Shown: one piece after another, positions 1 through 12,896 of the stretch
Position numbering within the stretch: position 1 is the stretch's first letter
How the letters are laid out: every line of letters begins with the position of its first letter
Assembly (NCBI RefSeq): GCF_026151205.1
Contig: NC_087075.1
Coordinates: 7,396,858-7,460,857 of the forward strand
Origin: Bolinopsis microptera
Taxonomy: Eukaryota > Ctenophora > Tentaculata > Lobata > Bolinopsidae
DNA length: 64,000 nucleotides
Direction of reading: 5' to 3'
Notes under the pieces: generated by a model
Database searches by the model: none
What the model saw: only the letters and a program-made list of their open reading frames with translations
What the model was told of the DNA's origin: nothing
Translations under genes and position numbers: made by a program

Positions 1-3000
1 GTTGCACATACTTTCGTATTTGTGTATTGTATAATTCTTACATACCAAAATGTGTTATAATAATGTATGTTCTTGAGTTTGTGAGAATGTGGTCAGTTCT
101 TGCCTTTCTCCTTACTTACGTTTCAGTTCAGTAGCTTCAAAGAATTCCATTTGACTGCCATGTATTAATGTACATGCCATTATATTTGAGTCTTTCATTT
201 TAAAGATCCGCTTTGACAGGGACACCGTTTATCCTTGATTAGTTAATTTTAAACATTCTCTGTCTTGTATGAGTGGGACAGTAAATGCTGTATTTCGTTT
301 CGTTGCGCATTAACCTCCTAGCGATCACTCCAATGATTACAGCCACCTCCAAACCCTGCCACCAACGGCAAACTAGTTAATCAACAGATGAGACATGAGA
401 GAATGAGACGGCTTATATTTAATTGATAAGATTGCCATGTTGTTGTTAACGTGATTAGTTTGTGGCGGTAACTAGATACACGAGAGTTTCTAATCAGAGA
501 GAGAGAGAGAGAGAGAGAGAAAGTTTCCAATCAGTCTGTAACCTTATTTGTAAATTATAACAGTGTTTGTGAATTGTACAGATCATCGGGTGTCATGACA
601 AGTTGGGTCTGATGATCAGACCCTATTTGTTCTGATTTGCAACGAGTTTAGCTTCCTTTTCATCAGATTACGTTTTTTAGTATGTTTTTATTTCTTGTTT
701 TATGTGCCTTCTTGTGTCGTGCCTAAGAATTTTAAACGTTTATCCAAGCCAACAGCAGCCAAAGCTCTCACCACAACCCTCACACGACAACCGCACTTTA
801 TTAGGCACGACGTCGGTCAACAGTTTCGACCTACTTACTTACTTAGGCTTGGAAAAGCTACTTGAAAAGTGACCGTAGCGTTTTTCGTTTTTCAGTGTAA
901 CATGATAAACAAGTGCATTGTAGGGGTTCAATGCTGTAGAGGCTAATGAGATTCAATGCTGTAGAGGTTCTAGGTTGGAATATGTCCCACATACCTCACC
1001 ACGTTTCCCACCGTCCTCTCATAATAATCCTCATATTATTTCATGTCCAGCATAATTAGAACGCATAATTAGAATTTAATTTAATGCACTCGGGTGAATT
1101 TCTAAATTCTAATTAGTGTACGCCACTTCTTTTGTGGCATTCTTTCAATTTCCCAGCTCTTGGCCAGCTGACCACGTATGTGCTTTTTCAGTTATCCCAC
1201 TTCAAACAGTCTGTTTATTCACCTGTATCCTTACATATACATTTACATGCCTCCTTCAGTTGAGTATTAAGACAGTTAGTGCCACCATCTGCTCAGAGCT
1301 CACCTCATTTTCATTATATATAGTATGTCAGATGTACGCCACTTCTTCTTTTCGTGACAGCATTTTAAGTAAACTTCTCTCTAAACCTTTTCCGTACGTA
1401 TGTGATTTTCTCAGTTATACAGCAAATAATTAGTATTATTTGGTATTTGCCGTGAGTATTGAGGGTTGTAATATTAGCAGTTGGCACATCTGCACCTGGC
1501 ACACCATCTGCCGATTTTTGCGGCAAACATTACAAAATAAGCGCAATTATCGACATTTGATCAGTGCAGTTGAGCGCATCCAGAATTTGATGCGCTCAGC
1601 CCGCTTTTCTGGCAACACTCCAAAATAACACTCCTATAAATAAATAAATCTATCTCCACAACAATGACAAATATAACACTCAGATTATAACGGCTAATGT
1701 ACATGATGTACATATAATGTACATAATTCCCAAATCCTCCTTAAACTGTCTATACCCCCTATGACCACATTCCATGAGGTGATTGGCTAGGCAATTACTC
1801 AATTACACCCCTAATTCCTACAAAGTCTCAAAGAAAGTTCCTGACATTAATCAGCCGGCCCCTTTCTTTACCATAACATTAGACCGCACAGAACCGCTAC
1901 GGAATTATCACTACTATTTTTTGTCCACACCTGCCGTCCAACCAGGGTAATTATTCCATATATGGCAGCACTTAATGCCCAATTTAGGAAATTGTTATCA
2001 ACGTGACAATCGACTCAATCCCTCATTCTATATCTAAATTGTGTGATGACTTCATCTATTGTACCGGCTCATGTGAAGGCCTCCTCTCGATCGTGTATAG
2101 TGGTCTTTGCTTTGTGCTGCTGTGCAGAACGTTATTGTTGGGTAGATAATGATATATTGCATTTTGGGGTTTTCATGGCAACGAGATTCGAGAACAGACC
2201 TTTTGTTGAGGTTTTGTGTGCCTCTTGGTTTGAATTGTTTAGGTGAATTTATCAACTTCTCCTTTTTGGTCTAGACTTTGTTACGTTCCCACAGAGGAGA
2301 CACCCACTGATATATAACTGATTGGTAACTGATACTTAGGTTACTTAACTGATATATAACTGATTGGTATATCGTTTTTAAACCTTTTGTTTAGTGGTAT
2401 TGGTAACCCTGCAGTTTCAAGTACTCAGTTACTGAGCAGTGTTCTAGTTAGCTGTCTACTTCGTTGAAGCGGGTTCTTGGCTTAGTATAGTTACTAACTT
2501 CAGCTGCTTTCTTCTTCGTTCTTTCCAATGCTGAACTTTTCTGATTTCTTTGATCTTTTGTGGGGTGGAGTTAAGAATATATTTTGGGAAGGTTTGTTAT
2601 AATCAGAAAAAGTTTCGTTTCTCGTCGAAAGATCGAGAATATCCGTCTTCATAATCATATCCAATTTAAGCCGAAATGTCAACAATGATAGCGACTCAAA
2701 CTCGTCACCTCATAACAGATTACACTCGCTACATTCTTAAAGCTGATAGCTATGAGTATGAAGACGAAGTTCTGTACTATGTATCTAGGCGGGTCTTAAT
2801 TTACCGTTTTTAGCAAGTAACATAATTGTTGTTGCTTAGTTATGAAGCCGCGCCGAAAGTATTGAGAGTCAAAGTTATTACATTAGGTTACTTAGGTTAC
2901 TTAAATAAATAGGAGTAAGAAGTTATCATCACAGATCTTGTTGAATGGTCAGTGATAATTCTCTGATGAAATGTTTTGTTTATTTTCGGCAGCTTTGCTA

Positions 3001-3819
3001 TATTTATTTATCATCGACATTATTTTATTATCTCTTTTGAAAACTTGTAAGGCTGTAAATGCCATTTGTTCTTTGTTTTGTATAAGTATTTAGCAAGCTT
3101 GAATGAGTCGCCCTCACGAAGACTCCAAAGTAATCCAAATTCATCAACTTATAAAATTTGTTCAAAATGATCTCATTTCTCGACTCATCTTATTCCTCCA
3201 AAATGCTCCCGTCACACTAAAATTCTCCGTTATTCCCCGTTTTTCCCGGTTAGATCACCTCATATTCCAGAATATACCTCGCACTAATTATAGTCCTCAT
3301 TTATCGGTCGTCACGGTGTTTGATTTTTATCGCGATTAGTCGCTAACCTGCCCCCTTCTCTCCCTCCTCCCCCCCCCCCCCCCCCCCATCTGCTCTGGAT
3401 ATCCCTTATGGAACGCTTATCATCTCCTTAGATACCTCCTTTTTCGATTTTACACGGAGTAATCTTTATTTGTTATCCAGTCCAGGGTCTGGTAGGTAAT
3501 GTCACGTGATCAGGACCTTAATATAATCACAAAACCAGACGTTCGGAGACTAAGCGTTCGGGACATTCCCAGCTTGTTGCCCTGGTTTTATGGGTTTTAC
3601 TTGCTATAATAGGCCATGTTGCAATTCGGTTAACGCTGCATGAACACCAAATACTAATTACCAACCAAGGCCTGATCACGTGACCACACATGTTAGAAAT
3701 CACGTGGTAGTCACATGACGAGAGTACCAGTAACTAGACGAGAAATACTTTATAATATTTTTCACCCGACCAACCAGTATCTAAAACTGGCAACATCTAA
3801 TGGGTCCTCTAATTCCTCC
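1..3819. other. Non-coding stretch, no gene seen
   Basis: Only short AT-rich open frames without recognisable motifs are present. I see a GA dinucleotide run near 496-521 and a poly-C run at about 3369-3387. It may be intergenic or belong to a long 5' intron of the LRP gene downstream. Confidence 0.5.
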
Positions 3820-4885
3820 TGCTCGGGGCTGTGTTGGTAGTCACAGGCTTTAGGGGCCTTCTCCTTGTTCGGGACTGTGTTGGTAGTCACAGGCTTTAGG
3901 GGCCTTCTCCTTGTTCGGGACTGTGTTGGTAGTAGCAGGCGTTTGGGAGCCTTCCCTTGTTCGGGACTGTGTTGGTAGTAGCAGGCGTTTGGGGGCCTTC
4001 CCTTGTTCGGGACTGTGTTGGTAGTAGCAGGCGTTTGGGGGCCTTCTCCTTGTTCGGGACTGTGTTGGTAGTAGCAGGCGTTTGGGGGCCTTCTCCTTGT
4101 TCGGGACTGTGTTGGTAGTAGCAGGCGTTTGGGGGCCTTCCCTTGTTCGGGACTGTGTTGGTAGTTGCAGGCGTTTGGGGGCCTTCTCCTTGTTCGGGGC
4201 TGTGTTGGTAGTAGCAGGCGTTTGGGGGCCTTCCCTTGTTCGGGACTGTGTTGGTAGTTGCAGGCGTTTGGGGGCCTTCTCCTTGTTCGGGGCTGTGTTG
4301 GTAGTAGCAGGCGTTTGGGGGCCTTCTCCTTGTTCGGGGCTGTGTTGGTAGTAGCAGGCGTTTGGGGGCCTTCTCCTTGTTCGGGGCTGTGTTGGTAGTT
4401 GCAGGCGTTTGGGGGCCTTCTCCTTGTTCGGGGCTGTGTTGGTAGTAGCAGGCGTTTGGGGGCCTTCCCTTGTTCGGGACTGTGTTGGTAGTTGCAGGCG
4501 TTTGGGGGCCTTCTCCTTGTTCGGGGCTGTGTTGGTAGTAGCAGGCGTTTGGGGGCCGTCTCCTTGTTCGGGGCTGTGTTGGTAGTAGCAGGCGTTTGGG
4601 GGCCTTCTCCTTGTTCGGGGCTGTGTTGGTAGTAGCAGGCGTTTGGGGGCCTTCCCTTGTTCGGGACTGTGTTGGTAGTAGCAGGCGTTTGGGGGCCTTC
4701 TCCTTGTTCGGGACTGTGTTGGTAGTTGCAGGCGTTTGGGGGCCTTCTCCTTGTTCGGGGCTGTGTTGGTAGTTGCAGGCGTTTGGGGGCCTTCTCCTTG
4801 TTCGGGGCTGTGTTGGTAGTAGCAGGCGTTTGGGGGCCTTCTCCTTGTTCGGGGCTGTGTTGGTAGTAGCAGGCGTTTGGGGGCA
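3820..4885. repeat. 47-bp minisatellite, about 22 copies
   Basis: A tandem array of a 46/47-bp unit containing GGGGGCCTTCTCCTTGTTCG and TGTTGGTAGTAGCAGGCG. Variants lose one base (TTCTCC to TTCCC) and drift at the left edge, where CAGGCTTTAGG replaces CAGGCGTTTGG. Because 47 is not a multiple of three, the array stays open in several frames and yields long repetitive open frames on the minus strand, in which different frames encode the same unit. That is an artefact of the repeat, not a protein gene. The array is G-rich on the + strand in an otherwise AT-rich region. Confidence 0.93.
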
Positions 4886-7800
4886 TTCGGATCTTTGCAT
4901 TCTGAGCTGGGCGAGGCTAAAGGTTTGCATTTGAGTTTTGGTGTTCATTAATAAGTCTTATTGTTGTTTGTTTTCTTGAATATTCCGGTGTCAAATGTCG
5001 ATGGGTTGATTGGGTAAGACACTAAATATCGGATATAAGTTATAACAATATACCAGTTTTAACAATGAATTTTGCTTTCTATTTTAAAACCAGGTTTTTA
5101 AATAGAGGTTTCTTAATTATATCGAGGCTAAGAATAGAAATAATTATATTCACTAGCGTTCTTTACAGTTCTTTAGGTATGGTCAGTAAGTCTATCTACG
5201 ACACAAAAGCAGCCGAACTTATCCTTTTTATGAAAAATATTTATAATTTTTTCTTATGAAAATTTCTGATAATTCCGTTATATATGCGACAAAAGGAAAA
5301 ATATTTATATTATCATATTATTGTGTCAAAATTTTATAAGTTGAAACGTGTTGTTGCTTTTGTTGTCCGTATTGTAACTTAAACTTTTGTTAAATTCGAA
5401 CTTGTGATCCTGGTCAACAACCGAAGCTAGACAGTTAGACTTCGGTAAAACTACATAAACATTGTAATCCTAATCTCATTTTAGTCAAATTTAGATGGCT
5501 ATGTACCTTAACCGTGCGTTAACTGTACCTTAATCGTGCGTTAAAACTCGCGGCTTTTAGCCGGTTAATAGCCGGTTGGCATTGTCTGCATGAACTGTGT
5601 GTTAAGTGTCTATCAGCAGATGATATGTCCCGAAGACTCACATACAATTATCAGCGCTCAGTGTTTACAATTTGTCGGGTTTATAACGTCCTGAGAACCA
5701 TATAACCCTTTACAGAGGCCCTTTACTCTGTATGACCCTTTACTCTACCTTCTTTCAGTTATTAAGTGGTTTAAATCTGAGCAATTTTACGTCTTACTAA
5801 ATGCCCATATGTAGGGATAGATCCTTGCTGTCGTTTAGTGATGTTCCTCCTGGACATTCATTTTGAGAACTATCTTTTTGAAAAAATTGCAAGTCAACTT
5901 GTTGACGGACCGACTGTTTACATGAAAATAATGCGTTCAAACCTAATATTTCGATTAATAAAGTAAATTCACCGGCGCTGTTGAATTTTCACTGAGTACG
6001 AGGAATGCGGCGAGTTAAGTATGCCTGATCACGTGTCCATTAGGTGTCCTGTTCTTGTCGAGGAATTGTCGTGTTCATACCTCTTTTCATACGCACCTGT
6101 TTATTGCTGCTAATTCAACGTTTATTACTTTTATTACAATGTAATTACAAATATTCAGTATTAACACAATATTATGTTAATATTAAAATATTGCAAGTAC
6201 TTTGGAGACCTCACCCTAAACGTCTAGGTCTAACGTTGACTTATTACAATGGTTTGACTCGCCATTAAATCTATTTTTGTTTCATTTCACGTCGGCAATT
6301 ATTTAAAACCTTGGCCTCGTCTCAAGTTCACTAGTATAACCTAGTGCCAGTGTTGTTTGACAGATGACCTAATCCTACCTAGATTTAGCGTAACTACACC
6401 AGAGTGGGATTAGTCAGTGTGAGTGTTAATGTTTTCTTATCACTAGTCGGAAACTTTTACCGAGTTGTACACTCTTATTGTTTAGTAGTGTTGTTTTTAT
6501 TTTATTTTTCTTCAAGTTACGTCATGTAAATGTTTTTACTTTTTACTTAAGATTCATGGATTCTTGTCTCCGCAAATGGCATAAGTGTAGAGCCGCGCCT
6601 TCTCTTTATTTTCAGGTCATTTATAAACCTCTCGATAAAAGTTCAAGTTTTATATCTTCAAAATAGTTTAAATTGTATATCTTTTACGGTTTTTGAAAGT
6701 CGTGTTAAAGTTGATGTCGTGGTGTCAGTAAAATGGTACGGATATTATATATCGTCTCGCTTTATATATATAATAAGATATTCAACTCACTGAGTCACTC
6801 CGTTACTTTATTTAGAAATATCAACCTTACTAAAGCCACACCCAGCATGTCAGCTAACAGGAGATTAATGTTAAGTTTCAATTTAATATCGTCAGAATCC
6901 ATGTCTCGTACTTTGAAAGGCTCGCACAATTCGCACATTTTTTGCTCTTGGAACTAGAATGCCCTAGTCTATGCTAATCATTTGAGCTTTCTTTTTTCTT
7001 GTGCCCAACATAATGACTCTCTGATTTTGCCGTGTTGAAAGTCTTTGCCGTGTTTTAGTTCTTTCAGACGGTTTCATTTTAATCTTTACGTCTTTCGAAT
7101 TTCTTTTCTTTTCGACCTACTCGTTTATATTATAAGCTTCATCTTCAGCAATATGTATTATCTGACCATCAATATGTATTATCTGACCAGCCTTTATCTA
7201 GCCGTGATTTAATGTAAGGACTAATTAAGAATTTGAAGGGGCTCACCAGGAAAGAAAAGGAGAAGCCTAACGATAAGATCCCTTGTAATACTCTGATAAG
7301 ACTGAGATTATGACATTGCTGATACTGCACACTTTCTACACACGTTTCAACACTAAACTAATGTCAAACTATTTTAAGAGCGTGTAATTGTCTCACCATA
7401 TAAAGTGGGGCGTGGCACTGAAAGTTCGAGATGGAATTAGGAAGCATGGTCACGGTCCGTCGTGCATCGGGGGTTCGGTTAATCATTATTCTTAGATCAT
7501 CTCGTGAAATATCGATGGTGGTCTGCAGACGGTATTATGCGTTTAGAATATTTCGATGTTTAGCAAAGGTTTCTTAAAGTTCTCCTGAAAATTTCAGTTT
7601 AGAATGCAACCCAAAAAATGCGAAATATGTACAGAAAAACAGAGTAGAATCATTGACTGTATCCATAGCTCATAGTGTAGGTTTTCTCAAAGGACAACTC
7701 AGAAGCTTTCATTACTTCAATAGCTGATCTTCAGAGTACGTGTTGTTCCGTTTTCCGTTACTATCTTAATAGAGTTCCACCGAAACCATTGCAACATGGG

Positions 7801-8195
7801 TAGAGAATCTTAACATGGTAACCTGGTAACCTGGTCACCTGGTAACCTTGTTGCGAGCACATGATCAACTCTAACCGCACATCAACATTTGTAATAACTG
7901 CAACATTACAACTGAGAGATTTCTAATCCTCCCACTTGACGAAACACTGATTCTAAAGAGAGCTCTATCCTCGGGGGGTTAATCCCTACTCAGTCTACAG
8001 ACTTAACCGTACCTCCTAACTCTGCAGCAGCTTACCCAACCTGTCAGCTATAATGCGTTGTCACCTACTATGATAATGTGCTCATCTTAGTTGCTCAACA
8101 ACTAAGTTTCTGCTTTAACATGGGGTAAATTTTGGTATATAATATCTAGTCTCTCTGTTATAAAGTCGTCTTGTTAAATGCTGCATACTGCATCT
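4886..8195. other. Non-coding stretch, one dispersed repeat
   Basis: No exon-like sequence was recognised. The only structure noted is a copy of a dispersed repeat at about 7795-7905 (GGTAACCTGG repeats followed by CCGCACATCAACATTT), which recurs near 52970-53050. Confidence 0.45.
7795..7905. repeat. Dispersed repeat family B, copy 1
   Basis: This segment shares the order of blocks ACCTGGTAACCTTGT, then TCTAACCGCACATCAACATTT, with about 52970-53050. The internal GGTAACCT motif is expanded here. Family unknown; two diverged copies in one window suggest a middle-repetitive element. Confidence 0.5.
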
Positions 8196-8292
8196 AGTGC
8201 CACGTGATGTGTTGTGTCACGTGATGTGTTGTGTCACGTGATGTGTTGTGTCACGTGATGTGTTGTGTCACGTGATGTGTTGTGTCACGTGT
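8196..8292. repeat. 17-bp minisatellite
   Basis: Five to six copies of TCACGTGATGTGTTGTG in tandem. Each unit carries the palindrome CACGTG, the core E-box, so the array presents a row of potential bHLH binding sites; that regulatory reading is only a suggestion. Confidence 0.85.
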
Positions 8293-8435
8293 ACATCTGT
8301 TTTTCTGGTGAGCAAGGTAATTGACGTATATAATATCTGTCATCAGATATCAGAGCTGCCACGCATCATTTGCTTATATTCGTTCAAGTGGTTGCTTACA
8401 AACATTTACACCTACTTCAACAGCCCTAACCTGCT

Positions 8436-8722
8436 CTACCTGCCCTACCCTAACCAGTTTTTGTCTAATGAAGAGCAAATAGTAAGGTTTCTCTCTGAAG
8501 CTTTTTTTAGAGTTGTTGACTAGAATTGTGTTCAAATTATGCTCCTATGTACCCTTATTCAAGCTAACTTCTTTCACTATCACATAGAATTCATAACAGA
8601 TTCCTGGATTTAAACGAAAATTTCGGCCTTGTTATGTCTTATTTCAGTCACAACTGCCTTACCCTAACCAGGTTCTGTCTAGTGAAGGGTATAATATGGT
8701 AAGGTTTCTGTCTGAAATTACT
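8436..8722. repeat. Diverged direct repeat of about 60 bp
   Basis: The block CTGCCCTACCCTAACCAG followed by GTCTAATGAAG and GTAAGGTTTCTCTCTGAA (about 8438-8500) recurs in diverged form at about 8654-8720. An open frame crosses the first copy but starts inside the 17-bp array and has no recognisable domain. Confidence 0.55.
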
Positions 8723-11700
8723 GGAGCTTTCTGCGGAGGAACAAAACCGTGTAATAATATTTCGGCATACATTTAGTTTGGGTTGTTTATCAGCGCTAAG
8801 TTGCACTTTCTCTTTGAAGTGATCCGAGGTTGGATAGTTTACATGTTCATATTATTCCTGTTCACATACATTTTATGGTTTCCACAGGGACTTATTGTGA
8901 TAGGTTCGATATTATACGGTGTAACAATATCACCTTTTAGCCTCTTTACTTATACATTTGCTTGAGTTTAGAATAGGTTTGACCATACAGTGAATATTTT
9001 ATTTCTAGGACTTTGACGTTGTTTTTCTATCCTTTAGTGTAGTTGCTACCTTGTACCATTTTACATCTGGACATATCATGGCTCACTGTACTGCACTGCA
9101 CTGTAAGCGTGCAGTGTACGGCGGTCTATCTGATTCATTTAGTTATATCTTACATATTATTACATATTCCGCATCAGCATTCCGCATCCGCAATCCGCAT
9201 ATGCCGCATCAGCATTCCGCAGTCCGCGCCAATTAATTTTAAGGCATGTATCCCACGGTTGGATCCCATGAGGTCATAACATCTCAGCTATTATCCTCAA
9301 CAAAAACTTCGCGTTACATACTACTGCACGTGCCCTCAAATTCTTGCTAGCTACAGTTTATAGTAACATAGTAACACTAGTAACACTAGTGACAGTAACA
9401 CTGGTATGTAATGATCTGCTCAATGCTCTGTTATACCCCACATTATTATTGGGCCTGCATTATGGTTCCCTGCCTAGGTTTAACCGTTCATTTATAAGAC
9501 TGCGCCATATTTGGGGGAAACTATTAAGGGTTGATTATTTGATTATTTTGTTAAAGGCAGTGCTGTGCAAGTTTCGAGTATTTTATTTCCTTGACTGTGA
9601 TTTGTAAGATCAAATTTTGATGACGGTCCATGTCATTTACTCATTTAGGATGCATTTGAATTCTACACGGAGTTCGTCGTTTTAAAATGCTCTCACTTAC
9701 AGTGTTAATTTTGTAAACTTAGCTTCATGCCTGTGTTGTACTTTTGTAACCTATATATTGCACCTTTTGTGCGTGTGCAAGCCATTGTTAAAACAAGTCA
9801 CGTCTTTTTTCGTGACACATGTCATTTTCGCAGTCTATAATATTATGTTATGATGCATTCTTTTACATGTTTTGTTTAAATTTCAACGATCATTAGGTTT
9901 ATGAATTACTTCTTGTTTAGAAATTTAGATATTAAGTTAGTTCTTATTCAGAATATTAGATATTTAGCTAGGAGAGCCGATCTGAGATTTATATCTCTAA
10001 TATCTTTTGCCAATAAAAGCGCCCGATATTAATAATATTTATATCCCGCTTTTATTAAATAGTTAAATACCCTGTTTCATTTCACTTAAATAAATCACGT
10101 GATTGAGTCAAGCTTGCACTTTTCTATATTGCTGGCAAAAGCTGTCACTTTCACTTGCCATCCTCGACCACAAAAGAGCTAATACGTCAAGGAGTCCTCA
10201 ACTACTCATTATATTATAATCGCTATCAGTGAGTTATTATTCGACCAGCTTTTCGCTGAATAGAATATTTAAATTTTCGTCCAATGTCAGGTGTAAATTT
10301 CATTTATTTTCTCGACAGATGTTCGCGTTTTTACGGTAACTGTCGCACTCCTTATTTAGCATAAGCAGCCACGAAGGTGCAATCTTTAACAAAACTCTTT
10401 ATGAGGGTAGATAGTAGTCACGCTTTACGGGACTCTTTCAACTATTTGTTGGGTCGACGCTCACTCAAATCAATTTTTAGGGTTTTAGATTTGTCGTTGT
10501 GCTTGTCAGTGAATCTTGAAGTGAATCTTGATTATTACCTTGTCCATAATCTTGGTATTTCAACACTAAGTCTCGCTTGAATGACTTAAATGTACATCTA
10601 TGTTGGGTATATTTTAATGTCGAAGCGTGTAATAAATGTTAGAATTTATTTATTATTATTACCTCATTTGGGCATCACGTGCAATGTATAAGAAGTATGG
10701 ATTTATCTGTCCCAGAACATCCTCGGCCTAATCCTGAGTCTAGGGAAAGTCGATTAGGATACCCTCATACTCCTGTATGAAATTAGGATAATCCATCTTG
10801 GAGATTTTGGGAGGTCGAATTCGCATAATTTAAGCTCTTAACTTTAGCCACTTATCTCATGGTGATTAGAGTAATTAGTTAGAGTAATTAGTTTCCTCCA
10901 CCTCCTCTCATTTCTCATAATGTATTCGTGGTCTCATGAGGCCCGTTTAACGTTTCGCAGAACTGCACTTTTTGCCTTTTTTGCACATTGTCTACCTTTT
11001 TTTTGCATCTTGGCCAACAAACGGTACATTCCAAAGTACATTCCCTAGAATTACGTTAAACACCATAACCTCTTATCTCCCCCAGTTTAAACCCCTCATA
11101 ATTTGCCTCATTAATCAATAAATCAAGATAATCCCAAACGACATCCTCGGCTCACTTTTCTCCTTTCTCTTGACACATGTCATGACGTCACGTTCCTCTC
11201 CAAATTAATTACAACCAACCTGGACCCAAAAGTTGGTCCCAGGGACACTCCAACCCCACTACAAGTGATCTAATGTTGTCTGGTGTAATATGATACCCGC
11301 CGCTCTACATTTGCCTTGTTCCCCTTCTACCCTTTCCTGCCAGTACAGAATATTGTACAAGTTTGGTTTGAATTACGAGAGTATGTATGTACATGATGTT
11401 TAGAGTATATGTTTTTTGTGCTGTGCTTATCTTTTGTTTGCTGGTGTCTGTATTGAGATGGCGTGCTAGTCTCTTCCTTTCTATTTTTCTAAATGTAGCT
11501 TGTGTTCTCTTGCTCCCGGGTGGCTCGTGACCCTAATATATTTTGCTTTATCACGGTCACGCACCAGGCAACCTGGGTATCATGATTATCTAAACCTGAT
11601 ATATTAAGATATACATTATGCAGTTACAACAACTTACACTGCAACTCTATGTATTACTCTTCTTCTATTAGCTATATTACCTAACCTTGTACTTCTATGA

Positions 11701-11790
11701 GGCTGAAATAGTTGCTATGTCCACTTCCCCCTCGCGCTCTCCACAATCTTGTTGTAGTGGTAAACGTGGACTAGGTCCAGTTCTCCACTC
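8723..11790. other. Non-coding stretch
   Basis: No gene recognised. Contains a short CCGCAT-rich patch near 9165-9232 and a dispersed 3'-tail-like repeat at about 10570-10655. Confidence 0.45.
10570..10655 (+). repeat. Dispersed repeat family A, copy 1
   Basis: Shares TCTCGCTTGAATGACTTAA, TTGGGTATATTTTAATGTC, GTAATAAA and a terminal ATTTATTTATT with about 52127-52207. An AATAAA-like motif followed by an ATT-rich tail resembles the 3' end of a retroposon, but the family is not identified. Confidence 0.55.
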
Positions 11791-11807
11791 CTCAGCTGTT
11801 GTGGACG

Positions 11808-11872
11808 TGGTCTAGCTCCATTACTGATGACATTGTACTTAGTACAGTGTCGTCAGTAATGGAGCTAGACCA
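11808..11872. repeat. Long hairpin, 31-bp arms, 3-nt loop
   Basis: Left arm 11808-11838 and right arm 11842-11872 are complementary over 31 positions. The only two differences would be G:U wobbles in RNA. The arms carry CTAGCTCCATTACTGA and its complement. The fold could be a palindromic transposon relic or a hairpin small-RNA precursor; a conventional miRNA loop would be longer. Confidence 0.75.
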
Positions 11873-12303
11873 GGTCTTGTAGTAGTGGTATAATGTAGTA
11901 TAACACATTACTCGGCTTTGTCTAAGATGAAACTCTCTGTGCTTTGGCTTGAAGCTACAGGATATGTTACACCGTGTCACGAGCTGTTAAGGTGTTTAAA
12001 ATAGGCTTATTTCGGGGTTTTAGCTGTTATCTCGAGCGTCTTTCCATTTCCCCTGTTCAGATTCGTAAGTACAAGTAAGTAGAATATCGAGAGTTTCTTA
12101 AGAACGAGATTTTGTACTTAACGCAAAGTTAAATTGTCATTCTTAATGACTTCGATAGCATAATATCCAAGGTTCATTGAAAATATCTCCTTGTCCAAGT
12201 GGTCTGTGTAATTGTGCTCTCCAGTGTTTGTATTGGTTAACAACGAATCTATTTTTAGAATGCCAGCGGTTGAGATCGTGTAGCGACTTTGTTAAATCAT
12301 TGC

Positions 12304-12315
12304 ATTAATTTAATG

Positions 12316-12317
<2 letters not shown>
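12304..12317. repeat. Target-site duplication, left copy
   Basis: ATTAATTTAATGCA here is identical to 12883-12896 and brackets the retrotransposon fragment between them. Confidence 0.88.
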
Positions 12318-12364
<47 letters not shown>

Positions 12365-12882
12365 GTATGTCTCGGAGCTAAGTCAGATCTACGCCAGATA
12401 GCCCTCTCTATATGTCCCTTTCCCGCATCAGGGTTCACAGTTCCTCTTTGTTAGAGTTTGTCCCAACTTCCTTCAGTAACATAGACGAGTAGCTTTGTCT
12501 TGGTCCGCCTTGCTGTGCTCTACCATGCATAGGTTCCCATAAGACTAAATCACTGACAAGTAGCTCAGGATGTCTGATGCAGTGTTCTGCCATTTTTAAT
12601 CTCCTGCTTCGTAACTTGTTTGACAGCCTTGGTAAGCTACCATACAAAGTTATATTGCTAACCTTGTCCTTCCATAAGATACCCAGCACCATACGCAACA
12701 TCTTTGTGTACGTCCTGTCCAAACTTTTCTCTTGAGCCTTTTTCAGTGTCCAGGTTTCTGATCCGTAGAGCAGTACTGACTCACAAGCCGCTATGAACAA
12801 TCTAATCTTAAGGCTCTTTGGATTTCCAGATATTCTTCAGTCTATGTAGGGCACCCCATGCTTTTCCCTTTCTAACCTTTGG
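12318..12882 (-). mobile_element. 5'-truncated non-LTR retrotransposon
   Basis: A minus-strand fragment of a LINE-type element. Its open frame (12435-12800) encodes the region after the reverse transcriptase: ACESVLLYGSETWTLKK, DRTYTKMLRM, then RLKMAEHCIRHPELL and LVLWEPMHG, the familiar C-terminal block of animal endonuclease/reverse-transcriptase LINEs. Upstream, GKAWGALHRLKNIWKSKEP lies in another frame, so the copy is broken by a frameshift near 12810. The 3' end is a (TAG)n tail, visible as the CTA run at 12318-12364. The 14-bp duplications on both sides define the insertion completely. It is 565 bp long, so the 5' part was never inserted. The clade is not certain. Confidence 0.92.
12435..12800 (-). 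pseudogene. LINE ORF2 C-terminal fragment
   Basis: About 121 codons from the C-terminal part of a retrotransposon polyprotein, downstream of the palm and thumb of the reverse transcriptase. No catalytic FADD-type motif is included. The upstream sequence continues the same protein in a shifted frame, so this is a dead copy. The apparent start codon is not a true initiation site. Confidence 0.88.
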
Positions 12883-12896
12883 ATTAATTTAATGCA
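12883..12896. repeat. Target-site duplication, right copy
   Basis: Exact match to 12304-12317. Confidence 0.88.

Noticed and set aside
3762-4948. Minus-strand open frames of 350-374 codons with PNKEKAPKRLLLPTQ repeats
   Set aside because: They are created by the 47-bp minisatellite. Different frames encode the same units, there is no non-repeat domain, and no start context or splice structure.
11396-11530. Short open frame MFRVYVFCAVLIFCLLVSVL, signal-peptide-like, as LRP first exon
   Set aside because: Hydrophobic, but I find no good donor in the phase 1 that the exon at 18295 requires, and the frame runs to a stop through a second hydrophobic stretch.
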